DNA from: Leucobacter sp.
GTDB taxonomy: Bacteria > Actinomycetota > Actinomycetes > Actinomycetales > Microbacteriaceae
Reading direction: 5' to 3'
Assembly: GCA_017990305.1 (NCBI GenBank)
Contig: JAGNOB010000001.1
Span: 1-20,121 of the forward strand
DNA length: 20,121 nt
Part shown: positions 6,779-14,451 of the stretch, one piece after another
Layout: every line of letters starts with the position of its first letter
Position numbering within the stretch: the first letter of the stretch is position 1
Program-made: the position numbers and the translations under genes
The notes under the pieces: generated by a model
What the model was told of the DNA's origin: nothing
The model's input: the letters and a program-made list of their open reading frames with translations, nothing else
Databases searched by the model: none

Positions 6779-8223
6779 TTGAACTCACTCTTTCCGAGAT
6801 CGCAGACGCCACGGGCGGATCGCTGGTGCTCGCGCCAGGCGACTCCGCCGATACCGTGGTCTCTGGCGAATCCCAGACCGACTCGCGCGAGGTGCAAGCT
6901 GGCCAGATCTTCTTCGCCCGCCGCGGCGACGACACAGACGGGCATCTGTTCGCTGGCAAAGCCGTGCGCTCCGGCGCAGCGCTGCTTGTCGTCGAACGTG
7001 AGCTCGGCGCGGCTGATCTCGGGCTCGACTCCGAGAACGCGGGAACAGGTACACCCGTGACGCAGCTCGTCGTCGCTGACACGACCGATGCGCTCGGTGC
7101 GCTCGCTGCCGTCGCCGTCGGTCGGCTGCGCGAGCGCGGCGCGCTCAGGATCGTCGGGATCACCGGCTCCAACGGCAAAACGACGACGAAGAATCTCGTG
7201 GCAACGATGGCGGCGAAGCTGGGGCCGACCGTGGCGAGCGAGAAGTCGTTCAACAACGAGGTCGGTGGACCGATCACGATGCTCCGCGCGACGACCGAGA
7301 CCGAGACCCTTGTCGCTGAGATGGGAGCGAGCGCTGAGGGCGAGATCGCACGCCTCACCGCTATGGCACGGCCGCACATCGGAGTCGTGCTGACGGTCGG
7401 CCTAGCGCACGCCGGGGAGTTCGGGGGCATCGAAGCCACGTTCCGCGCGAAGAGCGAAATGGTGCGCAGCCTCGAAGACGACGGCGTTGCAGTTCTGAAC
7501 CGCGACGATCCGCGCGTCGCACAAATGGCCGAACTCACGAGCGCTCGCGTGCTGTGGTTCGGGCAGCACCCTGACGCAGATGTGCGCGCGAGCGACATCG
7601 AGCCATCTGCGAGCGGGACAACCTTCACACTGCACGCTGGTGAAGCGTCGCGCAGCGTGTCCTTCCGGGTGCTCGGGGAGCACCATGTGATGAACGCCCT
7701 CGCAGCTGCGGCGGTCGGGCTCACGCTCGGACTCGGCCTCGATGACGTCGTCGCCGAGCTGGAGGCAGCGACGCTTGCCGCGCCAGGCCGGATGCAGGTA
7801 CTCGGCGGTCGCGACGGCATCACTATCGTGAACGACGCGTACAACGCGAGCCCCGACTCGATGAGTGCTGCGATTCGCACGCTCGCGCAGATCACGAAGC
7901 CCGGGGCACGCTCGGTCGCTGTGCTCGGTCCGATGAGTGAGCTCGGCGAGTACACGATCGAGGAGCATCTCCGCATCGGTCTACAGGCGGTGCGGCTGCG
8001 GATCAGCGAGCTTGTCGTCGTTGGCCGCGAGGCACGCGACCTGCACATCAGCGCCATCAATGAGGGGTCTTGGGACGGCGAAAGCGTGTTCTTCGAGACT
8101 CAAGATGAGGCGTTTAGCTATCTAGTTGAAACGCTCCGTGCCGACGACACGGTGCTGGTGAAGTCGTCGAACGCCGCGGGCCTGCAGGCCCTCGGAGACC
8201 GCCTGGGGGAGGCATACGCATGA
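6775..8223 (+). CDS. murF: UDP-MurNAc-tripeptide--D-Ala-D-Ala ligase MurF
   Basis: MurF joins D-Ala-D-Ala to UDP-MurNAc-tripeptide, the last cytoplasmic step of the pentapeptide precursor. The 482 residues show the Mur-ligase order. An N-terminal substrate domain contains DSREVQAGQIFFA (about 39-51). The ATPase P-loop is GITGSNGKTTTKN (around K135), and NNEVGGP lies near residue 160. A C-terminal Rossmann domain opens with NDAYNASPDSM (353-363), the MurF signature. It starts with the GTG at 6775 in a GTGA overlap with murE and ends in an ATGA overlap with mraY, so it is translationally coupled on both sides. Confidence 0.97.
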   Translation: MIELTLSEIADATGGSLVLAPGDSADTVVSGESQTDSREVQAGQIFFARRGDDTDGHLFAGKAVRSGAALLVVERELGAADLGLDSENAGTGTPVTQLVVADTTDALGALAAVAVGRLRERGALRIVGITGSNGKTTTKNLVATMAAKLGPTVASEKSFNNEVGGPITMLRATTETETLVAEMGASAEGEIARLTAMARPHIGVVLTVGLAHAGEFGGIEATFRAKSEMVRSLEDDGVAVLNRDDPRVAQMAELTSARVLWFGQHPDADVRASDIEPSASGTTFTLHAGEASRSVSFRVLGEHHVMNALAAAAVGLTLGLGLDDVVAELEAATLAAPGRMQVLGGRDGITIVNDAYNASPDSMSAAIRTLAQITKPGARSVAVLGPMSELGEYTIEEHLRIGLQAVRLRISELVVVGREARDLHISAINEGSWDGESVFFETQDEAFSYLVETLRADDTVLVKSSNAAGLQALGDRLGEAYA

Positions 8224-9305
8224 TTGCCATGCTCATCGCAGCAGGATTCTCGCTGCTCTATTCGCTGCTGCTGACGCCGCTGTTTGTTCGCGGCTTCAAC
8301 AAGCTCCGCTGGGGTCAGCCGATCCGTGTCGACGGGCCGAAAGACCACGAGACGAAGCGCGGCACGCCCACGATGGGCGGCCTCATATTCATTTCAGGCT
8401 CGGTCATCGCGTACTTCGTTGGCAAGCTCGTCATGGGAGAGACACCGTCGCCGTCCGCACTGCTTGTCATTCTCATGGCGGTAGGCGCAGGGCTCGTCGG
8501 CTTCATCGACGATCTCATGAAGACGCGCATGCAGAACTCGGCGGGTCTCGGAGGCTGGGCGAAGATCGTCGGCCAGGTTGTGATCGCAGTCTCGTTCGCG
8601 CTCCTCGGCCTGCAGTTCGCTGATCACCACGGGCTGACGCCAGTGTCGACACACATTTCGGTGTTCCGTGACCTGCCCTTCGACTTTATGAGCCTCGGCG
8701 TCATCGCCGGCACCATTCTCGTGATCCTCTGGGTCATGGTGATCGTGACCGCGACGACCAACGCAGTGAACGTCACTGACGGGCTCGACGGGCTTGCAGC
8801 CGGCGCCTCGATCTTCGCGTTCGGATCGTACGTCATCATCGGTTTCTGGCAGGCAGCGCAGAACTGCGCGACGACCGCCGGAGAGGCTGCCTGCTACGAG
8901 GTCCGCGACCCCATGGATCTCGCGGTCATTGCCGCAGCCTTCCTCGGGGGCGTCGCGGGCTTCCTCTGGTGGAACACCAACCCAGCACAGATCTTCATGG
9001 GCGACACCGGGTCGATGGGCATCGGCGGCGCGATTGCCGCGCTCGCGATCCTCAGCCGCACCGAGGTGCTCCTCGTGCTCATCGGCGGCCTCTTCATCAT
9101 CGAGACGGGCTCCGTGATTCTGCAGCGCGTTTACTTCAAGGTCACGAAGGGCAAGCGCATCTTCCGGATGAGCCCGATCCACCACCACTTCGAGCTCAAG
9201 GGTTGGGCAGAGGTGACGATCGTTGTCAGGTTCTGGATTATTGCAGGCCTGTTCGCAATCGTCGGCATCGGATCGTTCTACGCCGAATGGGTGTTGAGTC
9301 AGTGA
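8220..9305 (+). CDS. mraY: Phospho-N-acetylmuramoyl-pentapeptide transferase MraY
   Basis: MraY transfers phospho-MurNAc-pentapeptide from UDP to undecaprenyl phosphate, making lipid I at the inner face of the membrane. The 361-residue polytopic protein has about ten hydrophobic segments. Conserved motifs are KRGTPTMGGL (46-55), IDDLMK near residue 97, NAVNVTDGLDGL (181-192, with the catalytic-region aspartates D187 and D190), MGDTGSMGIGG (260-270, D262) and SPIHHHFELKGW (318-329). Length and motif order are fully typical. The ATG overlaps the murF stop (ATGA) and its own stop overlaps the murD GTG (GTGA). Confidence 0.97.
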   Translation: MIAMLIAAGFSLLYSLLLTPLFVRGFNKLRWGQPIRVDGPKDHETKRGTPTMGGLIFISGSVIAYFVGKLVMGETPSPSALLVILMAVGAGLVGFIDDLMKTRMQNSAGLGGWAKIVGQVVIAVSFALLGLQFADHHGLTPVSTHISVFRDLPFDFMSLGVIAGTILVILWVMVIVTATTNAVNVTDGLDGLAAGASIFAFGSYVIIGFWQAAQNCATTAGEAACYEVRDPMDLAVIAAAFLGGVAGFLWWNTNPAQIFMGDTGSMGIGGAIAALAILSRTEVLLVLIGGLFIIETGSVILQRVYFKVTKGKRIFRMSPIHHHFELKGWAEVTIVVRFWIIAGLFAIVGIGSFYAEWVLSQ

Positions 9306-10783
9306 CCGCCGTGCAGGACCGCTTGGACGCGCTCACGAGCTGGCACCACGATTGGTCGGGCCTGAAGGTTGCTGTGCTTGGCCTCGGAGCGACAGGGTTC
9401 TCCGTCGCCGATACGCTCGTTGAGCTCAAGGCTCAGGTGCGGGTCGTCTACGGCAAGCCCGACGCCGACCGCGAGCGCCTGCTTGACGTCATCGGCGCCG
9501 AGCGCGCCCTCGCTGAAAGCGACGACGCGCAACTCGCCGAGCTTGACGCATTCGCCCCCGAACTCATCGTGATCTCGCCGGGCTACCCCTCGCACCATCC
9601 CGTGGTCTCGTGGGCCGCGGAGCGCGACGTTGCCGTCTGGGGCGACATCGAGCTTGGGTGGCGCCTCCGGGACAAGACCGACCGCATCGCCGACTGGATC
9701 TGCGTCACCGGTACGAACGGGAAGACCACGACCTCCCAGCTCACGGCGCACATGCTCGTCGCAGGCGGGCTCCGCGCTGCACCCGTTGGCAACATCGGTA
9801 CGCCGCTGCTTGACGCGCTCCGCGACCCCGTCTGCTACGACGCGCTCGTTGTCGAGCTGTCAAGCTTCCAGCTCGAGCGCGTCCACTCGATATCGCCCTA
9901 CGCGAGCGTCTGCTTGAACCTCGCCGACGACCACCTTGACTGGCACGGCGGGGCCACGGGCTACCGCGATGCGAAGGCGAAAGTGTACGAGAACACGCAG
10001 GTCGCCTGCGTCTACAACCGCGGAGATCTCGAGACGGAACGCATGGTCGAGGACGCCGACGTCGTCGAGGGGGCACGCGCGATTAGCTTCGGGCTCGACT
10101 CGCCGCCGCCGAGCGGCTTCGGGGTTGTTGATGGGATTCTTATCGATCGCGGCTTCCACGCGGGCAGGCGCGACGAGGCCTTCGAGCTTGTCACTGTCGA
10201 GGAGCTGGAGAACCGCGGCATCGGCCAGCCCCACATGGGTCTGAACATTCTGGCGGCGGCGGCACTCGCTCGGGCACGCGGCGTTGAGCCAGCGGAGATC
10301 GCGAGCGCGATCCTGAGCTTCACGCCCGACCCGCACCGCGCCCAACAGCTGGGTGAGTGGGGCGGCGCGCGTTGGGTCGACGACTCGAAGGCAACGAACG
10401 TGCATGCCGCTGACGCCTCGCTCCGCGCCCTCTCAGGGGTGGTCTGGGTGGTCGGCGGCCTCCTCAAGGGCGTCGACATCAGCCCGCTGGTGATCCAGCA
10501 CGCTGCGCGCTTGCGCGGCGCAGTAGTCATCGGGGCCGACCGCACCGAAGTATTGGCGATTCTTGCCGAGCACGCGCCACAGGTAACCGTCACTGAGGTG
10601 CTTGCCGAGCGGGGCCTCGACGTGATGCGCGAGGCGGTGCGCGCAGCAGCAGCGCTTGCGCAGCAGGGCGACACCGTGCTGCTGTCGCCCGCGTCTGCCT
10701 CGATGGATCAGTTCGCGGACTATGCAGACCGCGGACGTGCCTTCCAGGAGGCCCTCGCCGAGCTGTCGGACGGCGCGGAGTAG
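9302..10783 (+). CDS. murD: UDP-N-acetylmuramoyl-L-alanine--D-glutamate ligase MurD
   Basis: MurD adds D-glutamate to UDP-MurNAc-L-alanine. The frame is open far upstream inside mraY, but the start is the GTG at 9302 that forms a 4-bp GTGA overlap with the mraY stop. This gives 493 residues; GTG 9311 is an alternative. An N-terminal Rossmann-like domain (VAVLGLGATGFSVAD, about 24-38) binds the UMAG substrate. The P-loop is VTGTNGKTTT (K141). The C-terminal domain contains DDSKATNVHAADASL near residue 360; the usual KATNP is KATNV here. ELSSFQLE near residue 185 is also typical. It ends 3 bases before the ftsW ATG. Confidence 0.95.
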   Translation: MTAVQDRLDALTSWHHDWSGLKVAVLGLGATGFSVADTLVELKAQVRVVYGKPDADRERLLDVIGAERALAESDDAQLAELDAFAPELIVISPGYPSHHPVVSWAAERDVAVWGDIELGWRLRDKTDRIADWICVTGTNGKTTTSQLTAHMLVAGGLRAAPVGNIGTPLLDALRDPVCYDALVVELSSFQLERVHSISPYASVCLNLADDHLDWHGGATGYRDAKAKVYENTQVACVYNRGDLETERMVEDADVVEGARAISFGLDSPPPSGFGVVDGILIDRGFHAGRRDEAFELVTVEELENRGIGQPHMGLNILAAAALARARGVEPAEIASAILSFTPDPHRAQQLGEWGGARWVDDSKATNVHAADASLRALSGVVWVVGGLLKGVDISPLVIQHAARLRGAVVIGADRTEVLAILAEHAPQVTVTEVLAERGLDVMREAVRAAAALAQQGDTVLLSPASASMDQFADYADRGRAFQEALAELSDGAE

Positions 10784-10786
10784 CCG

Positions 10787-12013
10787 ATGGCTGGCCGAAC
10801 CGGGGAACCGGGAGCGGGAAGCGGGAAACCGCGTCCTGCTCTCGCAGGCACCCGGATTTCGCTCGGCGGAAGCCCCAAGAGCAGCAATGACCGCACCGTC
10901 GCGCTGCTGTGGGGGATCACCCTGCTCCTCACCGGCATCGGCCTCATCATGGTGCTCTCAGCCTCATCGGTCACTTCCTATTCGCAGGACAGGGGATCCC
11001 TGGGCGGGTTCACCCGTCAGCTCGTCTTTGCTGCGCTCGGGCTCCCACTTATGGTCTTCGCCGCAACCCGGAAGCTCGACTTCTGGAAGCGGTGGGCATG
11101 GTGGTTCTTTGGAGCCGGACTGCTCTTGCAAGCCCTGGTGTTCACGCCACTCGGGTTCGCCGTCGGCGGTAACCGGAACTGGATCCTCATCGGCGGCATA
11201 CAAGCCCAGCCGTCTGAGGCGCTGAAGCTCGCGCTCGTCGTCTGGATCGGTGTCGTTCTCCTGAAGAAGGAGAAGTATCTCGGGCAGGTATCGCACGAAC
11301 TCGTGCCGATCGTCGTGCCCGGTGCGCTGCTCGCGCTCGGCCTCGTGCTTGGCGGCCGCGATCTTGGCACCGTGCTCGTCATGGCTGGCCTCGTGATCGG
11401 TGCCATGTACTTTGGCGGGGTGAGTTGGAAGTCGCTCGGCATCATCGTGGTCGGCGGACTCATCGCAGTCTTCTTCTTTGTTGTGACGAGTCAAAACAGA
11501 CTTGACCGTCTGTTCGAACACTCAGGCGGAAGCAACGACCTCACCGGTATCGGCTGGCAGCCGACACACGGTCTTTGGGCGCTCGCGAACGGGGGCATGT
11601 TTGGCGTTGGCCTCGGCGGCTCGAAGGCAAAATGGAACTGGCTACCAGCAGCCGATAACGACTACATTTTTGCGATCATCGGCGAGGAGCTCGGCTTCGT
11701 AGGCGCCATGCTCGTGATTTGCCTCTTCATCGCTCTCGCGGTGCTGATGCTCCGCGTGATCTCGCGCGCTCGTGACCGGTTCGGCAGGGCTGTCGTGGGC
11801 GGGGCACTCGTGTGGATTGTCGGACAGGCATTCATCAACATTGGCGTCGTCATCCGACTGTTCCCAGTTCTCGGAGTTCCGCTGCCGCTCATCAGCTCGG
11901 GAGGCACCGCGCTCGTGTCATGTCTGGTGACCATGGGCGTCGTGATTTCGGTCGCGCGAGACGCAAATGCGCACCGACAGGAACTTGGCGACGACGCATT
12001 CGTGGCACGATAG
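10787..12013 (+). CDS. ftsW: Peptidoglycan glycosyltransferase FtsW (SEDS family)
   Basis: FtsW polymerises lipid II into septal glycan strands as partner of FtsI. The 408 residues start with a 35-residue Gly/Pro-rich cytoplasmic tail and then show about ten transmembrane segments. SEDS signatures are GGNRNWI (127-133), QPSE (141-144), GRDLGT (190-195), NDYIFAIIGEELGF (291-304), whose D292 matches the catalytic aspartate position, and GVPLPLISSGGT (363-374). The ATG at 10787 is preceded by GCGGAG (10775-10780), which lies within the last codons of murD. MurD and FtsW being adjacent and nearly overlapping is standard for this cluster. The codons for the tail contain a short CGGGA-rich repeat. 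Confidence 0.96.
   Translation: MAGRTGEPGAGSGKPRPALAGTRISLGGSPKSSNDRTVALLWGITLLLTGIGLIMVLSASSVTSYSQDRGSLGGFTRQLVFAALGLPLMVFAATRKLDFWKRWAWWFFGAGLLLQALVFTPLGFAVGGNRNWILIGGIQAQPSEALKLALVVWIGVVLLKKEKYLGQVSHELVPIVVPGALLALGLVLGGRDLGTVLVMAGLVIGAMYFGGVSWKSLGIIVVGGLIAVFFFVVTSQNRLDRLFEHSGGSNDLTGIGWQPTHGLWALANGGMFGVGLGGSKAKWNWLPAADNDYIFAIIGEELGFVGAMLVICLFIALAVLMLRVISRARDRFGRAVVGGALVWIVGQAFINIGVVIRLFPVLGVPLPLISSGGTALVSCLVTMGVVISVARDANAHRQELGDDAFVAR
10801..10830 (+). repeat. CGGGA-rich short tandem repeat in the ftsW 5' end
   Basis: CGGGA occurs at 10809, 10815 and 10822 with 6-7 base spacing, and CGGGGA at 10801. The copies are imperfect and encode the Gly/Pro/Ser-rich cytoplasmic tail of FtsW. Because the period is not a multiple of three, slippage would frameshift ftsW, so the tract is more likely compositional than a switch. 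Confidence 0.45.
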
Positions 12014-12018
12014 CTAGT

Positions 12019-13095
12019 ATGACGACGTATCTTCTAGCCGGCGGTGGCACCGCCGGCCACGTGAACCCGCTGCTCGCTCTCGCCGATCGGATTCGGGCGC
12101 GCGAAGCTGACGCGGACATCGTGGTGCTCGGCACGAAGGAAGGGCTTGAGGCGCGGCTCGTGCCCGAGCGCGGCTATGAGCTTTCGACGATCGACAGGCT
12201 GCCCTTTCCGCGTCGCCCGAACGGCTACGCGTTGACATTCCCCGCGAAGTATTTTCGTGCGATCCGCGAGGTGCGTGCGCTCATCCGCGAGCGCGGTGTT
12301 GACGTTGTGGTTGGCTTCGGCGGCTACGCCTCTGCTCCGGCCTACCGTGCCGCGGCGAAGGAGGGAATTCCCTCAGTCATCCACGAGGCAAATGCGAAGC
12401 CAGGGATGGCAAACAAACTGGGCGCGCGTTCGACGGAGTTCGTCGGCGTCACCTTCGCCGGCACACCAATCCCGAACGCTCGAGTCACCGGTATGCCACT
12501 GCGCCCAGAGATCGAGGAGCTTGACCTCGCTGGGCTGCGCGCGCAAGCGCGCCACCACTTCGGCTTTGACGCCGAGAGGCCAACGTTGCTCGTGACCGGG
12601 GGATCGCTCGGGGCGCGCGCAATCAACCGCGGCATCTCGGGGTCGGCTCGCGCGATCGTTGACGCTGGCGTGCAAGTACTGCACGTCTGGGGCGGCCTGA
12701 CCGAGATCGAGGATCCCGGCGTGCCCGGCTACCAAGTCATCGAGTACTGCGACCGCATGGACCTCGCCTTTGCGGCGTGCGATCTCGCGATCTCACGTGC
12801 GGGCTCGACGACCGTCAGCGAACTCTCCGGGCTCGGCGTGCCAGCTGTGTTCGTTCCGCTGAGTCACGGCAACGGTGAGCAGCGCGCGAATGCAGCGGGC
12901 GTGGTTGCCGCCGGCGGTGCACTCATGGTCGACGACGCTGAACTCACGCCTGCATGGGTGACCGGCACGCTACTGCCGCTGCTTGGCGACAGCGCCCGAC
13001 TCGCCGAGATGTCGGAGCGGGCTCGCGGCGCCGGCGCTCTTGACGGCACCGCGAAGCTCTACGAGCTTGTGCGTGAAGCTCTTGCAGCCCGCTAA
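12019..13095 (+). CDS. murG: UDP-GlcNAc:undecaprenyl-pyrophosphoryl-MurNAc-pentapeptide transferase MurG
   Basis: MurG adds GlcNAc to lipid I to make lipid II on the inner membrane surface. The frame is open into ftsW, but the protein begins at the ATG 12019, only 5 bases after the ftsW stop, giving 358 residues. The N-terminal glycine loop is LLAGGGTAGHVNPLLAL (5-21). The second-domain loop is TGGSLGARAINRG (about 193-205). The UDP-GlcNAc motif SRAGSTTVSELSGLGVPAVF is at 259-278, followed by NGEQRANA, the actinobacterial version of the usual DHQ..NA. No good ribosome binding site is visible, so coupling to ftsW termination is likely. The 3' end appears to overlap the next gene by 23 bp. Confidence 0.95.
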   Translation: MTTYLLAGGGTAGHVNPLLALADRIRAREADADIVVLGTKEGLEARLVPERGYELSTIDRLPFPRRPNGYALTFPAKYFRAIREVRALIRERGVDVVVGFGGYASAPAYRAAAKEGIPSVIHEANAKPGMANKLGARSTEFVGVTFAGTPIPNARVTGMPLRPEIEELDLAGLRAQARHHFGFDAERPTLLVTGGSLGARAINRGISGSARAIVDAGVQVLHVWGGLTEIEDPGVPGYQVIEYCDRMDLAFAACDLAISRAGSTTVSELSGLGVPAVFVPLSHGNGEQRANAAGVVAAGGALMVDDAELTPAWVTGTLLPLLGDSARLAEMSERARGAGALDGTAKLYELVREALAAR

Positions 13096-14317
13096 CGGGG
13101 CGCCAATCGCCGCGCGGTCCTGGGCGATGCTCGCGGTGATGGTTTTCGGGCAGGCGTCGACAACCGTAGCCACCGCGACTCCAGCTTTCCTCATCCCGTA
13201 TCTTCACGCCGTCGAAGGTATGACTCTCGCCGGCGCTGGCGTACTCGCTGGTGCTCCCAGCCTCGGACTCGTGCTCACGCTCATCGCATGGGGCGCACTC
13301 ACCGACCGCTTCGGGGAGCGCCGAGTGCTCCTCAGCGGGCTCACGCTCACAACCATCGCCGTGGTCGCATCGATGCTCGCCGAAGGATATGTGTGGCTTG
13401 GGATCGCGCTCCTCGGAACTGGCGCGATGTCGGCGTGCATCAACAACGCGAGCGGGCGACTCATCACCGGGTGGTTCCCCGCCGACCGGCGCGGTCTCGC
13501 GATGGGCATCCGGCAGACCTGCCAGCCCATCGGTACCGCCGTCGCGGCGCTCACAGTTCCAGCACTCGCGAACACGTGGGGGATCGTTGGCGCCCTCGCC
13601 TTTGGCGGGATCCTCACCCTGCTGAGCGTGATCGCCTGTTTCTTCGTTGTAATCGATCCGCAAATCGCCGCGAAAAAGCTCGCCGCGGTGAACAGCAATC
13701 CGTATCGCGAGTCGGGCACGCTTGCCCGCATCCACGCGGTCTCGGTGCTGCTCGTCATCCCGCAGTTCGTGCTCTCGTCCTTCGGGCTCGTCTGGTTCGT
13801 GATCGGCTTTGGCTGGAGTGAGCTCGCTGCCGGCGCGCTCGTCGCTGCGGCCCAGCTCATCGGTGCCGGCGGGCGTATCGCCGCGGGCGTCTGGAGCGAC
13901 AAGGCTGGTTCTCGACTGCGGCCGATCCGCGTGATCGCAGTAGCCTGCGCTGCGTTGCTCATGCTGTCGGCGGCGTTTGGGTGGGCAGACTGGGCGATCC
14001 CCGCCGCGATCGCATACGTGATCGTCAGCTGCGTGAGCGTCGCCGACAACGGCCTCGCCTTCACCGCCGTCGCTGAGATCGCCGGGCCGCGCTGGTCGGG
14101 CCGGGCGCTCGGCACGCAGAACACAGGACAGTTCCTTGCTTCCGGGCTCTTGCCGCCTGCTGTCGGAGCACTGATCGCGCTGCTCGGCATGCCAGCCACG
14201 CTCGCAATTGTGGCTGTTGCGCCGCTGCTCGCTGTGCCGCTCGTGCCCTCCGACAACGACGCGCACGCAACAGCGACCCGCACAGCGAGGTCGGGCGGTC
14301 AGCGGCCTGACGCGTAA
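13073..14317 (+). CDS. MFS transporter (substrate unknown)
   Basis: This is a major facilitator superfamily secondary transporter of about 414 residues with roughly twelve hydrophobic segments. The MFS motif A lies between helices 2 and 3 ([13 protein letters not shown], about 74-86). A related [13 protein letters not shown] occurs after helix 8, marking the two half-repeats. [10 protein letters not shown] in the middle of the first half resembles a subgroup of actinobacterial MFS proteins, but I cannot name a substrate. The chosen start is GTG 13073, which overlaps murG by 23 bp and keeps arginine before helix 1. ATG 13127 is possible and would leave a 31-base gap. MurG is normally followed directly by murC, so this gene looks inserted. 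Its base composition is like that of its neighbours. A GC-rich hairpin follows the stop. Confidence 0.88.
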   Translation: MKLLQPANGAPIAARSWAMLAVMVFGQASTTVATATPAFLIPYLHAVEGMTLAGAGVLAGAPSLGLVLTLIAWGALTDRFGERRVLLSGLTLTTIAVVASMLAEGYVWLGIALLGTGAMSACINNASGRLITGWFPADRRGLAMGIRQTCQPIGTAVAALTVPALANTWGIVGALAFGGILTLLSVIACFFVVIDPQIAAKKLAAVNSNPYRESGTLARIHAVSVLLVIPQFVLSSFGLVWFVIGFGWSELAAGALVAAAQLIGAGGRIAAGVWSDKAGSRLRPIRVIAVACAALLMLSAAFGWADWAIPAAIAYVIVSCVSVADNGLAFTAVAEIAGPRWSGRALGTQNTGQFLASGLLPPAVGALIALLGMPATLAIVAVAPLLAVPLVPSDNDAHATATRTARSGGQRPDA

Positions 14318-14329
14318 CTGCTGCGCTGC

Positions 14330-14365
14330 CGCCCCGCCGCGCGATTCGAAGCGTACGGCGGGGCG
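14330..14365 (+). terminator. GC-rich hairpin after the MFS gene (terminator-like)
   Basis: CGCCCCGCCG (14330-14339) and CGGCGGGGCG (14356-14365) form a perfect 10-bp stem with a 16-base loop. Within the loop CGC (14340-14342) and GCG (14351-14353) can pair further. It lies 12 bases after the MFS stop codon. No T-tract follows on either strand, so it may slow or end transcription only weakly, or protect the 3' end of the mRNA. Confidence 0.5.
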
Positions 14366-14372
14366 CGCGCGA

Positions 14373-14378
14373 TACGCT
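14373..14378 (+). promoter_or_regulatory. Candidate -10 box for murC-ftsQ
   Basis: TACGCT (TANNNT) in an otherwise GC-rich 134-base intergenic region would give a start near 14385 and a leader of about 65 bases that includes the 14407-14437 hairpin. No recognisable -35 lies upstream, and the GC hairpin occupies that space. The call is weak. Confidence 0.25.
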
Positions 14379-14406
14379 TAGGTGGTCTCGAACGCACCCT
14401 TGCAGG

Positions 14407-14437
14407 GCGCTTGCGTGTGCGGGGCGACACGAAGCGC
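14407..14437 (+). promoter_or_regulatory. Leader hairpin directly upstream of the murC ribosome binding site
   Basis: GCGCTT (14407-14412), a bulged G, and CGTGT (14414-14418) pair with ACACG (14427-14431) and AAGCGC (14432-14437) around an 8-base loop. This gives 11 pairs with one bulge. The ribosome binding site GAGGAGG (14439-14445) starts 2 bases later. A smaller CCCT-TGC-AGGG hairpin (14397-14407) shares G14407, so the two compete. A control or stability role is inferred. Confidence 0.4.
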
Positions 14438-14451
14438 TGAGGAGGCCCCTG

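Noticed and set aside
5513..8060. Long minus-strand open frames opposite murE and murF
   Set aside because: These are shadows of conserved Mur ligases; no ribosome binding site or domain pattern was seen.
8969..9301. Upstream extension of murD into mraY
   Set aside because: The frame is open but the extension would overlap conserved mraY sequence by over 300 bases; the GTGA overlap start at 9302 matches the MurD N-terminus.
11812..12018. Upstream extension of murG into ftsW
   Set aside because: The MurG N-terminus (glycine loop at residues 8-14) fits the ATG at 12019; the extension is antisense-like filler within ftsW.
12944..14266. Long minus-strand open frame (440 codons) opposite murG and the MFS gene
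   Set aside because: The composition is low-complexity and highly charged, with no family signature. The plus strand encodes a clear 12-helix MFS protein in the same place.
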